Shown here piece after piece: positions 41,233-50,293 of a stretch of DNA of 64,000 nucleotides. How positions within the stretch are numbered: position 1 is the stretch's first letter; the number at the start of each line of letters is the position of its first letter. The position numbers were made by a program, and so were the translations under genes. Source of the DNA: Actinacidiphila cocklensis (lineage in GTDB: Bacteria > Actinomycetota > Actinomycetes > Streptomycetales > Streptomycetaceae); assembly GCF_907177275.1 (NCBI RefSeq), contig NZ_CAJSLV010000051.1, forward strand, positions 1 to 64,000, in the 5' to 3' direction. Under the pieces are notes generated by a model that had not been told where the DNA came from, searched no databases, and saw nothing but the letters and a program-made list of their open reading frames with translations.

Positions 41233-42105
41233 TCAGGCGACGATGGGGCGGACGCCGGCGGATGCGCGGGCGGCGGCGTGGCCGGACACGAGGGTGCGCA
41301 GGGCGCGTTCGGCCGCGGGGTCGGCCGGTGTCACCGCGATCAGGCACTGGTCGAATCCGCCCGGGGTGGCCAACGCGTCGTAGTTGACCGTCAGCTCGCC
41401 GACGGCAGGGTGCCGTACGCGCTTGGTGCCGTGGTCCCGCTCCCTGACCGTGTGGTCGTCCCACCAGGTCGTGAAGTCCGCGCTGGCGGACCGTAGCTCC
41501 GCGATCAGTTCGCGCAGCCGGCGGTCGTCGGGGTGCCGTGCGAGATTGGCCCGCAGGTTGCCGACCGTCTCGCGGGCGACCCGCGCCCAGTCGAGCTGCA
41601 TGGCGCGCACCGGCGTCGGCAGGAAGAGGGCGCGGGCCAGGTTGTCGGCGCCCGCCGTGCCGAAGTCGTCGCCGAAGAGCGCCGCGGCGGCCGCGTTGTG
41701 CGCCAGGACGTCGAGCCGGAAGTCCAGGACGTACGCGGGCAGCAGCGGCATCCCGTCCAGCAGGGCGCGCAGGGAGCCGCCGACCAGCGGCCGGTCGTGT
41801 GCGGGCAGCGGCACCTCGCCGCGCCCGATCAGGTGCAGGTGCCGCAGCTCGGCGGGGGACAGCCGCAGCGCCCGCGCCAGCGCGTCCAGCACCGCCGCGC
41901 CCGGGGTGCCCACCCGTCCCTGCTCCAGGCGGATGTACCAGTCGATGCTGACCGCCGCGAGCTGCGCCACCTCCTGCCGGCGCAGCCCCGGGGTCCTGCG
42001 CCGGCCGCCGGCCGGCAGCCCCACGTCCTCCGGCGCCAGCCGGGAGCGCATCGCCCGCAGGAACTGCGCCAGTTCCGCCTGCCCGCCTGCTCGCCGCCCC
42101 GTCAT
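41233..42105 (-). CDS. XRE-family transcriptional regulator with MmyB-like ligand-binding domain
   Basis: A 290-residue regulator. The helix-turn-helix (about 8-75) contains LRRQEVAQLAAVSIDWYIRLEQGR, read here as LRRQEVAQLAAVSI then WYIRLEQGR. The C-terminal MmyB-like domain (about 95-270) includes PAYVLDFRLDVLAHNAAAAA and TTWWDDHTVRERDHGTKRVR, the pattern of MmyB, which can bind fatty acids. Such regulators usually control the adjacent divergent gene, here a PEBP-family secreted protein. I start at the ATG at 42105. Confidence 0.9.
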   Translation of the reverse strand: MTGRRAGGQAELAQFLRAMRSRLAPEDVGLPAGGRRRTPGLRRQEVAQLAAVSIDWYIRLEQGRVGTPGAAVLDALARALRLSPAELRHLHLIGRGEVPLPAHDRPLVGGSLRALLDGMPLLPAYVLDFRLDVLAHNAAAAALFGDDFGTAGADNLARALFLPTPVRAMQLDWARVARETVGNLRANLARHPDDRRLRELIAELRSASADFTTWWDDHTVRERDHGTKRVRHPAVGELTVNYDALATPGGFDQCLIAVTPADPAAERALRTLVSGHAAARASAGVRPIVA

Positions 42106-42247
42106 CCCCCCATGATCCGCAGGGCGGCCGGGCAGTGTCCACCCGCGGACCTGGCACTGCGCGTACCAGCATCCGGAGGGCCTTCCCGCCGCCGGCCGTC
42201 CCACCGAGGGTGTACCCACATTCCCCTGCCCCTGGAGGCCGAACACC

Positions 42248-42886
42248 ATGACCTGGTCCGTCCGCACCGCCGTCCGAGCGCCGCGCCGCGCCGCCGTCGC
42301 GCTGGCCGCCGTCACCGCCGTCACCGCCGCCGCGGTGGGCGCCGGATCGGCGGCGGCCCACGACAGCGTCCGCAGCTACGGCTACACCGCGGTCCGCAGC
42401 GCGGTCCCTGCCGATGCCGGCCACTTCTCCGTCACCAGCCCCGACGTCCGCGACGGCGGCACCTTCCCCGCGGCCTTCTACGCCGACGCCTTCGGCTGCA
42501 CCGCCGCCAACCGGCAGGTCAGGCTGGCCTGGAGCGGCGCCCCGCGCGGCACCCAGAGCTACGCGGTCACCATGTTCGACCCCGACGCCCCCTCGGGCGC
42601 CGGCTTCTGGCACTGGCTGACCTGGGACATCCCGGCCGGCACTCGCACCCTGGGCGGCACACCGCCGCCCGGCGCGGTCGCGGGCACCGACGACGCCGGT
42701 GCCACCGGCTACCTGGGTCCCTGCCCGCCCGCGGGCGACATCCCGCACCGCTACGTGATCACCGTCTACGCGCTGGACGTCCCCAGCCTGGACCTGCCCG
42801 CCGCCACCCCGGCGACGGTCACCACCTTCACGATGTCCTCCCACATCACCGCCACGGCCCGCCTGACGGCGACGGCCGCCCGCTAG
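42248..42886 (+). CDS. Secreted YbhB/YbcL-type PEBP (Raf kinase inhibitor-like) protein
   Basis: A 212-residue protein with a signal peptide (basic residues, then AVALAAVTAVTAAAVGAGSA, cleavage near AHA). The PEBP core is visible: RLAWSGAPRGTQSYAVTMFD, then PDAPSGAGFWHWLTWDIPAG, the DPDxP...HW signature, and GYLGPCPPAGDIPHRYVITV, the PPxGxxHRY motif of the ligand pocket. The family binds phosphoryl or acyl ligands; its bacterial role is unknown. It is divergent from the MmyB-type regulator and ends at a hairpin. Confidence 0.92.
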   Translation: MTWSVRTAVRAPRRAAVALAAVTAVTAAAVGAGSAAAHDSVRSYGYTAVRSAVPADAGHFSVTSPDVRDGGTFPAAFYADAFGCTAANRQVRLAWSGAPRGTQSYAVTMFDPDAPSGAGFWHWLTWDIPAGTRTLGGTPPPGAVAGTDDAGATGYLGPCPPAGDIPHRYVITVYALDVPSLDLPAATPATVTTFTMSSHITATARLTATAAR

Positions 42887-42934
42887 GCGGATCGATCACG
42901 CGGTCCGGCTCCGGGCCGCCCGGGGGCACTCGCC

Positions 42935-42957
42935 TTCCCCCGGGTGACCCGGGGGAA
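42935..42957 (+). terminator. Hairpin terminator after the PEBP gene
   Basis: A perfect 10-bp stem (TTCCCCCGGG with CCCGGGGGAA) and a 3-nt loop, 49 nt after the stop. Confidence 0.65.
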
Positions 42958-43046
42958 AGCGCAATACGGAGAACACCTGTAACGCGCGGGCGGCCCCGCG
43001 CATCGACTACGGGTAGGAGCACGCCGTCCGGAGGGGGCCGTCCGCA

Positions 43047-43574
43047 TTGCGACAAGCACAGACCAAGGCGTACATCGAGTTCGCCCAGGCCAGAACACGG
43101 CCGTTGTACCGGTCCGCGTGGCTGCTCGCCGGCGGTGACACGCACCTCGCCGAGGACCTCGTCCAGGAGACGCTGAGCCGGATGTACGTCGTCTGGGGGC
43201 GCGGGTCGGACAAGCTCGGCAACCCGGCCGCGTACGCCCAGACCGTCCTGGTGCGGACCTTCCTGATGCACCGGCGCCGCCGCGCCACCGCCACCGAGCG
43301 GCTGACGCCCGACCCTCCGGAGTCCGGGCGGCAGCCGGCCGGGGGCGGCACCGGCGACGTGGCGCTGCGGGTGACGCTGCTCGACGCGCTCGCCCGGCTC
43401 GGCCCGAAGGACCGCGCGGTGCTCGTCCTGCGCTACTGGGAGGACCGCAGCGTCGAGGACACCGCGGAGGCCATGAGCGCGACGTCGGGCGCGATACGCA
43501 CCCGTACCGTCCGCGCCCTGGAACGGCTGCGGGCCGAACTCGGCGAGCAGGCGGCCGATCTCGTCCCGAGATGA
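43047..43574 (+). CDS. SigE-family ECF RNA polymerase sigma factor
   Basis: A 175-residue ECF sigma factor of the large actinomycete SigE-family (TIGR02983 type). Region 2 reads YRSAWLLAGGDTHLAEDLVQ then ETLSRMYVVW; region 4 reads RAVLVLRYWEDRSVEDTAEA then GAIRTRTVRALERL. TTG start with GGAGGGGG 9 nt upstream. The stop (TGA at 43572) touches an in-frame ATG of the next frame; the next gene encodes a single-helix membrane protein. GTAAC in the leader near 42980 resembles ECF -35 boxes, so it may be autoregulated. Confidence 0.92.
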   Translation: MRQAQTKAYIEFAQARTRPLYRSAWLLAGGDTHLAEDLVQETLSRMYVVWGRGSDKLGNPAAYAQTVLVRTFLMHRRRRATATERLTPDPPESGRQPAGGGTGDVALRVTLLDALARLGPKDRAVLVLRYWEDRSVEDTAEAMSATSGAIRTRTVRALERLRAELGEQAADLVPR

Positions 43575-43672
43575 GGCGCCCGCCGCATCCGGCGCCGTCT
43601 GCCGCGCTCCGGCAGCACTCACGACCCGTCCGCACGCGCGGTCCGCGCATGCCCACCAGACGAGGATCAGCC

Positions 43673-44494
43673 ATGCCCGAATTCGAGGACGCCCTCAGCA
43701 CCGCCCTCCGCCAGGCCGCCGAATCCGTGCTGCCCGACCGGCCGCTGCGGCTGGTGTCCGAGGCCCACGCCCAGGGGCGCAGGACGCGCCGGCGGCGCAA
43801 GCTCGCCATGGTGACGACGGCCGCTGCCGTCGCCGCCGCCCTCGCGGTCGGCGGCACGGTCGTCGCGATGTCGGGGTCCGACGGCCACCGCACCGACACG
43901 ATGGTCGCGGATCCCCCGCCGGCCGGCCAGGGGCAGCGGGACGTGCAGATGAGCAACGCCCTGACCGCGCTGCTGACGCCGGGCACCCTCACCGGGATAC
44001 GCCCCGAGGACAGCATCGCGAAGGAGGACGAGAAGGCCGGCATCGCGCCTGCGGCCGGTGTGGCGGCCAAGTTCTCCAACAGCCGGGGCGTGGCGGTGGT
44101 GTCGGTCTTCGTGACCCGCAAGCCGGCCGGTGCAGGCCTGTCCAGGGTCGTCTGTCCCCCCGGCGGGTCGGGCGGCTCCGACGGCCCGTGCCACATAGCC
44201 ACGTTCAAGGACGGCCGGGTCATGGTCTCCCAGAGCATCCAGCCGGCCCCGAAGGACTGGCTGGGGGCGCTCTACGAGACCGCCGGCTACCAGGTCACCG
44301 TCATCCAGGACTGGTTGCGGAAGCCGGGTACGCCCGGAGGCAACTCCCCGAAGACCGACGCCCCGCTGACCGTCGCGCAACTGACGTCGATCGCCCAGTC
44401 CGATCTCTGGCGGACCATCGCCGCGGGTATGCCGGTCCCGCCCGGCTCGGCCACGGTGGCGGGCAGGTTCGTCTCCCCGGCACCGTGGTCCTAG
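43673..44494 (+). CDS. Single-pass membrane protein, probable partner of the upstream sigma factor
   Basis: A 273-residue protein. A roughly 40-residue cytoplasmic N-terminus (MPEFEDALSTALRQAAESVL, then Arg-rich) is followed by one helix (LAMVTTAAAVAAALAVGGTV) and an extracytoplasmic domain with two Cys (VVCPPGG and GPCHIATF) that may form a disulfide. Proteins of this build regularly follow SigE-family sigma genes. Start: ATG at 43673 with GAGGA 6 nt upstream; an earlier ATG at 43571 would overlap the sigma stop (ATGA) and add 34 residues. No zinc anti-sigma motif. Confidence 0.7.
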   Translation: MPEFEDALSTALRQAAESVLPDRPLRLVSEAHAQGRRTRRRRKLAMVTTAAAVAAALAVGGTVVAMSGSDGHRTDTMVADPPPAGQGQRDVQMSNALTALLTPGTLTGIRPEDSIAKEDEKAGIAPAAGVAAKFSNSRGVAVVSVFVTRKPAGAGLSRVVCPPGGSGGSDGPCHIATFKDGRVMVSQSIQPAPKDWLGALYETAGYQVTVIQDWLRKPGTPGGNSPKTDAPLTVAQLTSIAQSDLWRTIAAGMPVPPGSATVAGRFVSPAPWS

Positions 44495-44503
44495 GGCGGG
44501 GAC

Positions 44504-45346
44504 CTACGCGAGGCGTTCCACCGTCAGGGTGGTGAGGACGTCGGGTGAGGTCAGGACGTCGATCGTGCGGACCCGGCCTGCGGCGATCGTGAAGGTCAGG
44601 ACGCGGAAGCGGGGCGTGCCGGGCTCGGCGACGATACCGACCGCGCCGTCGACCAGGGCGAGGTGGGCGCCGACCGCGGTGGCCGCGAGAGCGGCGTTGC
44701 GGGCGACCGCGACCGCGCCCCGGCTCACCGGCGCCCCCGCCACGTCGGTGCGCGAGACCGCGTCGGGGTCGAGGAGCGCGACCAGCGCCTCGAAATCCCC
44801 CTGCCGCGCGGCAGCGAGAAACGCACCGACCACCTGCCGCTGCCGCGCGAGATCCGGCTCGGGCGCGACGGGCGCACCCTGCACCCGGCGCCTGCCGCGG
44901 CTGGCCAGCTGCCGCGCGGCAGCCGGCGTGCGGTCCACGATCGGCGCGATGTCCTCGAACGGCACCGCGAACATGTCGTGCAGCACGAAGGCCAGCCGCT
45001 CCGCGGGGTCGAGCGTCTCCAGCACCACGAGCATCGCGACCCCGACCGAGTCGGCGAGCACCGCCTCCTGCTCGGGATCGGCGGCCCCCGGCCCGGGAAC
45101 CGCCGGGAGCGGCTCCTCGCGGCGCGACCTGCGCGACCGCAGCATGTCCAGGCAGACCCGGCCCACGACGGTGGTGAGCCACCCGGCGAGATTCGCGACC
45201 TCGGCGGTGTCGGAGCGGCTGAGCCGCAGCCACGCGTCCTGGACGGCGTCGTCCGCCTCGGTCGCCGAGCCCAGCATGCGGTAGGCCACCGCCCGCAGAT
45301 GGCTCCGGTTGGCCTCGAAGCGTTCGGCCAGCAGCTCGTCGTTCAT
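44504..45346 (-). CDS. SigJ-like ECF sigma factor with SnoaL-like C-terminal domain
   Basis: A 280-residue sigma factor: region 2 (RAVAYRMLGSATEADDAVQD then AWLRLSRSD), region 4 (LDPAERLAFVLHDMFAVPFE then DIAPIVDRTPAAARQLASRG) and a SnoaL/NTF2-like extension (about 175-280). The WLPEP and DGGG motifs that mark ECF41 are not seen, so it more likely belongs to a related SnoaL-bearing group. Such sigma factors are controlled by their own C-terminal domain, not by an anti-sigma factor, and none is adjacent. It is convergent with the SigE-family operon. Confidence 0.87.
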   Translation of the reverse strand: MNDELLAERFEANRSHLRAVAYRMLGSATEADDAVQDAWLRLSRSDTAEVANLAGWLTTVVGRVCLDMLRSRRSRREEPLPAVPGPGAADPEQEAVLADSVGVAMLVVLETLDPAERLAFVLHDMFAVPFEDIAPIVDRTPAAARQLASRGRRRVQGAPVAPEPDLARQRQVVGAFLAAARQGDFEALVALLDPDAVSRTDVAGAPVSRGAVAVARNAALAATAVGAHLALVDGAVGIVAEPGTPRFRVLTFTIAAGRVRTIDVLTSPDVLTTLTVERLA

Positions 45347-45420
45347 CGGTCACGTCCTCCGTTGCGTTCCGTCGCCCCTTTGACGCGCGGCACGCCGGTG
45401 ATGTGACCGGCCGCTCCCTG

Positions 45421-46563
45421 CTACTTGTCGACGTCGCCGACCACGAAGAACATCGACCCGAGGATCGCCACCATGTCGGCCACCAGGGTGCCGGGCAGCA
45501 GCACGGTGAGCGCCTGTATGTTGTTGAACGAGGCCGAGCGCAGCTTCAGGCGGTACGGGGTCTTCTCGCCCTTCGACACCAGGTAGTAGCCGTTCAGGCC
45601 GAGCGGATTCTCCGTCCAGGCGTAGGTGTGGCCCTCCGGGGCCTTGAGCACCTTCGGCAGCCGCTGGTTGATCGGCCCCGGCGGCAGCTCCGCCAGCCGG
45701 TCCAGGCACGCGTCGGCCAGGTCGAGCGCCACATACGTCTGTTCGAGCAGTACCTCGAAGCGGGCCAGGCAGTCGCCCTCGGTCCTGGTCACGACCCGCA
45801 TCGTGTCGGCCAGCTCGCCGTACGCCAGGTACGGCTCGTCCCTGCGCAGGTCGAAGTCCACGCCGGAGGCGCGGGCGATCGGCCCGCTCACCCCGAAACC
45901 GTGCACGTCCTGCTGCGAGAGCACGCCGACGCCGCGGGTCCTGCCGCGGAAGATCTCGTTGCCGAGGACGAGGTCGTCGATCCGCCCCATCCGCGAGCGC
46001 ACCGCGGCGACCGTCGCCCGCGCCCGCCCGGTCCAGCCGTTCGGCAGGTCCTCCTTGAGGCCGCCGACGCGGTTGAACATGTAGTGCATCCGCCCGCCGG
46101 AGACCTCCTCCATGACGTGCTGCAGCTCCTCGCGCTCGGTGAACGCGTAGAAGATCGGCGTGATCCCGCCCAGCTCCAGGGGGTACGAGCCGAGGAACAT
46201 CAGGTGGTTCAGCACCCGGTTCAGCTCGGCGAGCAGCGTCCGCGTCCACACGGCGCGCTCCGGCACCTCCATGCCGAGCATGCGCTCGACGGCGAGTACG
46301 ACGCCGAGTTCGTTCGCGAAGGCGGAGAGCCAGTCGTGGCGGTTCGCCAGCATGACGATCTGGCGGTAGTCCCGCGCCTCGAACAGCTTCTCGGCGCCGC
46401 GGTGCATGTACCCGATGATCGGCTCCGCCGAGCGGATGCGTTCGCCGTCCAGCACCAGGCGGAGGCGGAGCACTCCGTGGGTCGAGGGGTGCTGGGGGCC
46501 GATGTTCAGCACCATGTCGGTGCCTTCGGCTGCGCCGCCGATGCCGATCGTGGTCTCCGTCAT
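45421..46563 (-). CDS. nuoD: NADH-quinone oxidoreductase subunit D (stand-alone NuoD paralogue)
   Basis: A 380-residue 49-kDa-type subunit of respiratory complex I, part of the quinone-binding module. Hallmarks: [52 protein letters not shown] region and the C-terminal [20 protein letters not shown]. It stands alone: no nuoA-N genes flank it. The upstream gene in the same direction is a MidA-like methyltransferase, whose mitochondrial relative modifies the NuoD homologue NDUFS2. Upstream AGAGGA provides the ribosome site. Confidence 0.93.
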   Translation of the reverse strand: MTETTIGIGGAAEGTDMVLNIGPQHPSTHGVLRLRLVLDGERIRSAEPIIGYMHRGAEKLFEARDYRQIVMLANRHDWLSAFANELGVVLAVERMLGMEVPERAVWTRTLLAELNRVLNHLMFLGSYPLELGGITPIFYAFTEREELQHVMEEVSGGRMHYMFNRVGGLKEDLPNGWTGRARATVAAVRSRMGRIDDLVLGNEIFRGRTRGVGVLSQQDVHGFGVSGPIARASGVDFDLRRDEPYLAYGELADTMRVVTRTEGDCLARFEVLLEQTYVALDLADACLDRLAELPPGPINQRLPKVLKAPEGHTYAWTENPLGLNGYYLVSKGEKTPYRLKLRSASFNNIQALTVLLPGTLVADMVAILGSMFFVVGDVDK

Positions 46564-46610
46564 GCGCCCATCCTCTCAGCTCAGCCCCTCCGGGCTGCCC
46601 CGTCCCCCGG

Positions 46611-46629
46611 TCCCGGGACCTTCCCCCGA
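46611..46629. repeat. Single copy of the TCCCGGGACCTTCCCCCG intergenic element
   Basis: Same arm as in the hairpin at 23789, here without a matching inverse arm; CGACGAGCCAC further on is also shared with 23811-23821. It lies downstream of the methyltransferase gene and upstream of nuoD. Confidence 0.6.
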
Positions 46630-46700
46630 GGGCGGAGCCGCGCGACGAGCCACGCACCGGGTGGTGGGTGAAAGCGCTCCGCAAGGCGCGGATGCGGGGC

Positions 46701-47690
46701 TCAGGAGAGGGTGCCGGCCAGGGGGGCCAGGGACGGAGTGGGGGTGAGGGACCAGGTGAAGGTGCCGAGGGTTGTGGGGGAGATGAGCGCGGCGGCCTCC
46801 GAGGCCGCAGACAGGGCGCGGACGTAGTCCGCGGGGGAGGTCGTCGCCAGGGCGAGGGGCGGGCGCGCGGCGGTGAGCCCCAGAGCGCGGAGGGCGTCGC
46901 GCTGGGCGACGCGGACACCCCCCGGCAGGGAATCCGCCGCGACATGCGCGGTCAGGTCGCACGTGCCGTCAGGCACGGGAGGCACCTGCCGCCCCGCCCG
47001 GTACCCCGTAAGCGTGCCGTAGGGCGGCCGCTCGGCCAGGACGTGGCAGTAGTCCACGGCGACGGCGAGCCCGTCCGCCAGGGACGCGGCCGCGGCGGCC
47101 CACGCCTCGTCCCTTGGCCGTCCGATCTCCGCCCGCTCCCCGGGCGAGAGCGCCGGCCACCAGCGGCGCAGCCACTGCGCATCGGCGCTGTCCACTTCCG
47201 CGCCGAGGCGCTCGGCCCCGTCCGAGGTACGGACCTCGACATAGCGGACGGCACCGTCCTCATCCGCCTCCGCCACGTCCAGCGGCACATTGTCGAGCCA
47301 TTCGTTGGCGAAGAGCAGCCCGCGTACATTGCGTGGCGTCTCCGCCGCCCAGGTGATGCGCGGGTCGAGCCCGGCCGGGCGCGGCGAGAGGTCGACGGCG
47401 TAGGGGCGTACCCGCGCGGCGACCCCGGGGGGAAGCGCGTCGAGCACGCCGGCGCACAGTTCGCCGCCGCCCGCCGCCATGTCGGTGAAGACCAGTTCCC
47501 CGGGGTGCCCGAGCGCGCTGTCCACCCGGCACAGCAACTCCGCAACGGCCTCCGCATAGAGCCGCGAGACGTGCACTGACGTGCGGAAATGCCCTGCGGG
47601 CCGCTCGCGCAGGAAAAAGCCGCCGGGACCGTAGAGCGCCTGCTGCATCGCGGTGCGCCAGGGAAGCCACTGCGGGGTGGGGCTGGTCAC
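46701..47690 (-). CDS. MidA/DUF185-family SAM-dependent methyltransferase
   Basis: A 329-residue protein of the MidA (NDUFAF7) family. Conserved segments: [20 protein letters not shown] near the start (the GYY/PGG-type entry), [19 protein letters not shown] as the SAM-binding loop, and [15 protein letters not shown], the hallmark ANE-hinge. In mitochondria, NDUFAF7 dimethylates an Arg of NDUFS2, the NuoD homologue. Here the gene is immediately upstream of nuoD in the same direction (137-bp gap), suggesting the same partnership. GTG start with AGGAAGG ribosome site. Confidence 0.83.
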   Translation of the reverse strand: MTSPTPQWLPWRTAMQQALYGPGGFFLRERPAGHFRTSVHVSRLYAEAVAELLCRVDSALGHPGELVFTDMAAGGGELCAGVLDALPPGVAARVRPYAVDLSPRPAGLDPRITWAAETPRNVRGLLFANEWLDNVPLDVAEADEDGAVRYVEVRTSDGAERLGAEVDSADAQWLRRWWPALSPGERAEIGRPRDEAWAAAAASLADGLAVAVDYCHVLAERPPYGTLTGYRAGRQVPPVPDGTCDLTAHVAADSLPGGVRVAQRDALRALGLTAARPPLALATTSPADYVRALSAASEAAALISPTTLGTFTWSLTPTPSLAPLAGTLS

Positions 47691-47838
47691 ACGGAACCTT
47701 CCTGACCTGGAGTTGCGTCGTAGGGCTGGGCGGTTCGCCACCCGGGGCCGGTAGGGTTCCGGAATACCACAGTGCCGTGGGCGCCGATGCAGGTGGCGGC
47801 GGATGTGCGGTAAGGCAGTACGAGGGAGTGGAAAGCGG

Positions 47839-48825
47839 ATGACGGCCGGACACGACGGCACGCCGGAGAACGACGACCCGTTCGGGTACCTCTACCGGGC
47901 CGAGGACGGCAGCGAGCAGCCCGCGGCACCGCGCACCTCGTACAACCAGGTGCAGCGGGTCGGCGAGCGGCGCAGCCCGCAGCAGCAGCCCCAGCAGGCG
48001 CAGCAGGGCGGGTACGGCTACCCGCCGGCCCAGCCGCAGCAGCAGGGCGGCTACCCGCAGCCGCAGCAGCAGCAGGCGCAGGGCGGCTACGGCCGGCAGC
48101 AGGGTGGCCCGCAGCAGGGCGGCCCGCAGCAGCCGCCGCAGTACGCTCCGCAGCCGGGCGACGGCGGCGGCCGCCGGGGCGCGGGCAACGGCCACGGCGG
48201 CGGCGACGCGCCCAACCGCAAGGGCCTGCTCATCGCGGCGATCGCGGTGGTGGCCGCGGTGGCGATCGGTATCGCCATCGCCATGAGCCAGGGCTCCGGC
48301 AAGGACGACCAGGCCAACGACAAGCCGACCACCCCGCCGGTCAGCAGCACCACGCCCTCGACGCCGTCGCAGACGCCCTCCGCCACGCCGTCGCAGTTCG
48401 CGTCGGACAAGGTCGACGCCTCGACCTTCGCCCTGGCCGGCGGCGCCGCGACGAGCACCGAGGTGCAGGGCGCGAGCGCCGCCAACGGCACGTACGTCGG
48501 CAACCTGAACCAGGTCGGCTCCAGCGCGACCTGGACGGTGACGGTGCCCGAGGACGGCGCCTACACCTTCTTCATCAACTACGGCAACGCCGGTCCCGAC
48601 GCGACGCTCTCGCTCGCCGTCAACGGCACGACGCGCACCACGCCGGTGAAGCTGAAGAACTACGGCTCGTACACCGACTGGTCGAAGGCCTGGAACAACA
48701 CGACCTTCGCCTGGGTCACCCTGAAGAAGGGCGACAACACCCTCCAGCTGTCCTTCCAGCAGAGCGACACCGGCGCGGTCAACCTCGACCAGACCTGGCT
48801 CAAGCAGGGGCAGGTCAAGAAGTAG
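47839..48825 (+). CDS. Membrane protein with Gln/Gly-rich tail and extracellular CBM35-like domain
   Basis: A 328-residue protein in four parts: an acidic start, a low-complexity Gln/Gly/Pro/Tyr-rich cytoplasmic segment (about 40-120, with repeats such as QQGGY and QQGGPQ), one membrane helix ([20 protein letters not shown]) and, after a Ser/Thr/Pro linker, a beta-sandwich like carbohydrate-binding module 35 ([20 protein letters not shown], then [16 protein letters not shown]). It may bind wall or capsule glycans. The disordered cytoplasmic part could drive clustering. It overlaps the convergent sugar kinase gene by 11 bp at the 3' ends. Confidence 0.75.
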   Translation: MTAGHDGTPENDDPFGYLYRAEDGSEQPAAPRTSYNQVQRVGERRSPQQQPQQAQQGGYGYPPAQPQQQGGYPQPQQQQAQGGYGRQQGGPQQGGPQQPPQYAPQPGDGGGRRGAGNGHGGGDAPNRKGLLIAAIAVVAAVAIGIAIAMSQGSGKDDQANDKPTTPPVSSTTPSTPSQTPSATPSQFASDKVDASTFALAGGAATSTEVQGASAANGTYVGNLNQVGSSATWTVTVPEDGAYTFFINYGNAGPDATLSLAVNGTTRTTPVKLKNYGSYTDWSKAWNNTTFAWVTLKKGDNTLQLSFQQSDTGAVNLDQTWLKQGQVKK

Positions 48826-49756
48826 CCGGGACGACCTCGATCCGCGGCAGCAGGTCGGCGTAGGCCGCCCGGTCGTACTCGCCGGCCGCCGGGGCCAGGA
48901 CGGTCGCGGCCGACAGGGCGACCGCCCGGGTCAGCCGCTCCGGCCACGGAAGCCCCTCGGCGACGCCCGACAGCAGGCCGGCGACGGCGGAGTCGCCGGC
49001 GCCCGTGGGGTTGCCGGTCAGCAGGACCGGCGGGGCGGCCCGCCAGCCGATCTCCTCCTCGGCCATCACGAGCATGCCCTCGGCGCCCAGTGACGCCGCC
49101 ACCGCGCGCGCCCCGCGCCTGCGGGCGTCGCGGGCCGCCCTGACGGGCTCGGCGAAACCGGTGAGGCCGGCCAGCTCGTCGGCGTTCGGCTTGATCAGGT
49201 CGGGCCTGGCGGCCAGGCCGCGCCGCAGCGGCGGTCCTTCGGCGTCGAGCAGGACGTAGACGCCGGCCGCGCGGGCCTCGCGTATCAGCTCCGCGTACGC
49301 CCCGACCGGTACGCCCGGCGGCAGGCTGCCGCACAGCGCCACCGCGTCGGCGCTGCCGCCCGTCAGCAGCTCGCGGTAGACGCCGAGCAGGGCGTTCCAC
49401 TCGGCGGGGGTGACGGTGGGGCCTGGCTCGTTCAGCTGCGTCGCGCCGCCGTTGCCCGCGTCCACGACGCCGACGGTCCGGCGGGTGTGGCCGGCGATCG
49501 GCACGAGGGCGTCGGTGAGGCGGCCGTCGTACGACCCCGCGGCGAGCCGCCGCCGCACCTCGTCCCCCGCGGGGCCGCCGGCGAAGCCGGTCACGGTGAC
49601 GGGGTGGCCGAGCGCGGCCAGCACGCGGGCGACGTTGAGCCCCTTGCCCCCGGGCCGCTCGACGACCTCCAGCACCCGGTGCGAGGCGTGCGGCAGGAGC
49701 GCCGGGACCCGGTAGGTGAGGTCCAGAGCTGCGTTCAGCGTGACGGTGATGATCAC
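48815..49756 (-). CDS. 1-phosphofructokinase/hexose kinase of the PfkB family
   Basis: A 313-residue PfkB-family kinase. Start VIITVTLNAALDLTYRVP; first signature PGGKGLNVARVLAALG; anion hole and catalytic base at TGNPTGAGDSAVAGLLSG (GAGD). This layout fits 1-phosphofructokinase (FruK) or tagatose-6-phosphate kinase. Its neighbour nagA suggests amino-sugar catabolism. I use the GTG at 49756, which matches FruK N-termini; an ATG at 49774 is in frame. Confidence 0.85.
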   Translation of the reverse strand: MIITVTLNAALDLTYRVPALLPHASHRVLEVVERPGGKGLNVARVLAALGHPVTVTGFAGGPAGDEVRRRLAAGSYDGRLTDALVPIAGHTRRTVGVVDAGNGGATQLNEPGPTVTPAEWNALLGVYRELLTGGSADAVALCGSLPPGVPVGAYAELIREARAAGVYVLLDAEGPPLRRGLAARPDLIKPNADELAGLTGFAEPVRAARDARRRGARAVAASLGAEGMLVMAEEEIGWRAAPPVLLTGNPTGAGDSAVAGLLSGVAEGLPWPERLTRAVALSAATVLAPAAGEYDRAAYADLLPRIEVVPATS

Positions 49757-49929
49757 CCACCGATTCTGACCCACCCCCCACCCCCGGGTACACCACGCGT
49801 CCCCTTCCCCTTCGCCAGGGGAGGACGCGCTTCCGCGGGGCGCGGTGGCTTGTGCGGTGCCCCTTGCGCAGGGGGTGCGCTTCCGCGGGGCGCGGTGGCT
49901 GGGGGGTTCCCCTTCGGCAAGGGGGCAAC

Positions 49930-50090
49930 CACCAGGGGCGCTGGGGGCACCCCCAGGCGAAGCTCTGGGGGCGGAACTGCGCGCTCAGCCGTCCACCGGG
50001 GCGCGGGTCGCCACTGACCCAAAGGGGCTGTTCGGTGCGATCCGGACCACCGGCCGGTGGCCGCTGTGCGCGCAGTTCCCCGCGCCCCCA
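49930..50090. repeat. Intergenic element with inverted ends
   Basis: Starts with GGGGCGC-like sequence and CGGAACTGCGCGC (49972-49984), ends with the inverse GCGCAGTTCCCCGCGCCCC (50070-50088), and holds a middle block (CAAAGGGGCTGTTCGGT, then CCGGACCACCGGC) shared with the repeats at 58.9-59.4 kb. It occupies most of the left half of the 537-bp gap between the sugar kinase and nagA; I see no gene there. Confidence 0.75.
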
Positions 50091-50095
50091 AATGC

Positions 50096-50240
50096 CTCGC
50101 GAACCCGGGAGCGCGCAGGCGCCGCCTAGAGCCTCGCTCGCCCGGGAGCGCGCGGGCACCCCGGAGGGCTCGCGAACCCGGGAGCGCACGGGCGCCCCCG
50201 AGGACTCGCGAACCCGGGGGCGGGGAGGGCGCCCCGAAGC
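50096..50240. repeat. 36-bp minisatellite, four units
   Basis: Units begin at 50096, 50133, 50169 and 50205 with CTCGC, continue as GAACCCGGGAGCGC and end in GGCGCCCC-like sequence. The first is 37 bp, the others 36 bp. Units adjoin without spacers. It lies just beyond the 3' end of nagA. Confidence 0.8.
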
Positions 50241-50293
50241 GCCAGGGGATGGCGCATTCCGCGGACGGGGGCGCCCGAAGCGCTCAGCTCGGG

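Noticed and set aside
50096..50240. CRISPR-like repeats of 36 bp
   Set aside because: The units adjoin each other with no unique spacers and there are no cas genes; it is a simple tandem repeat.
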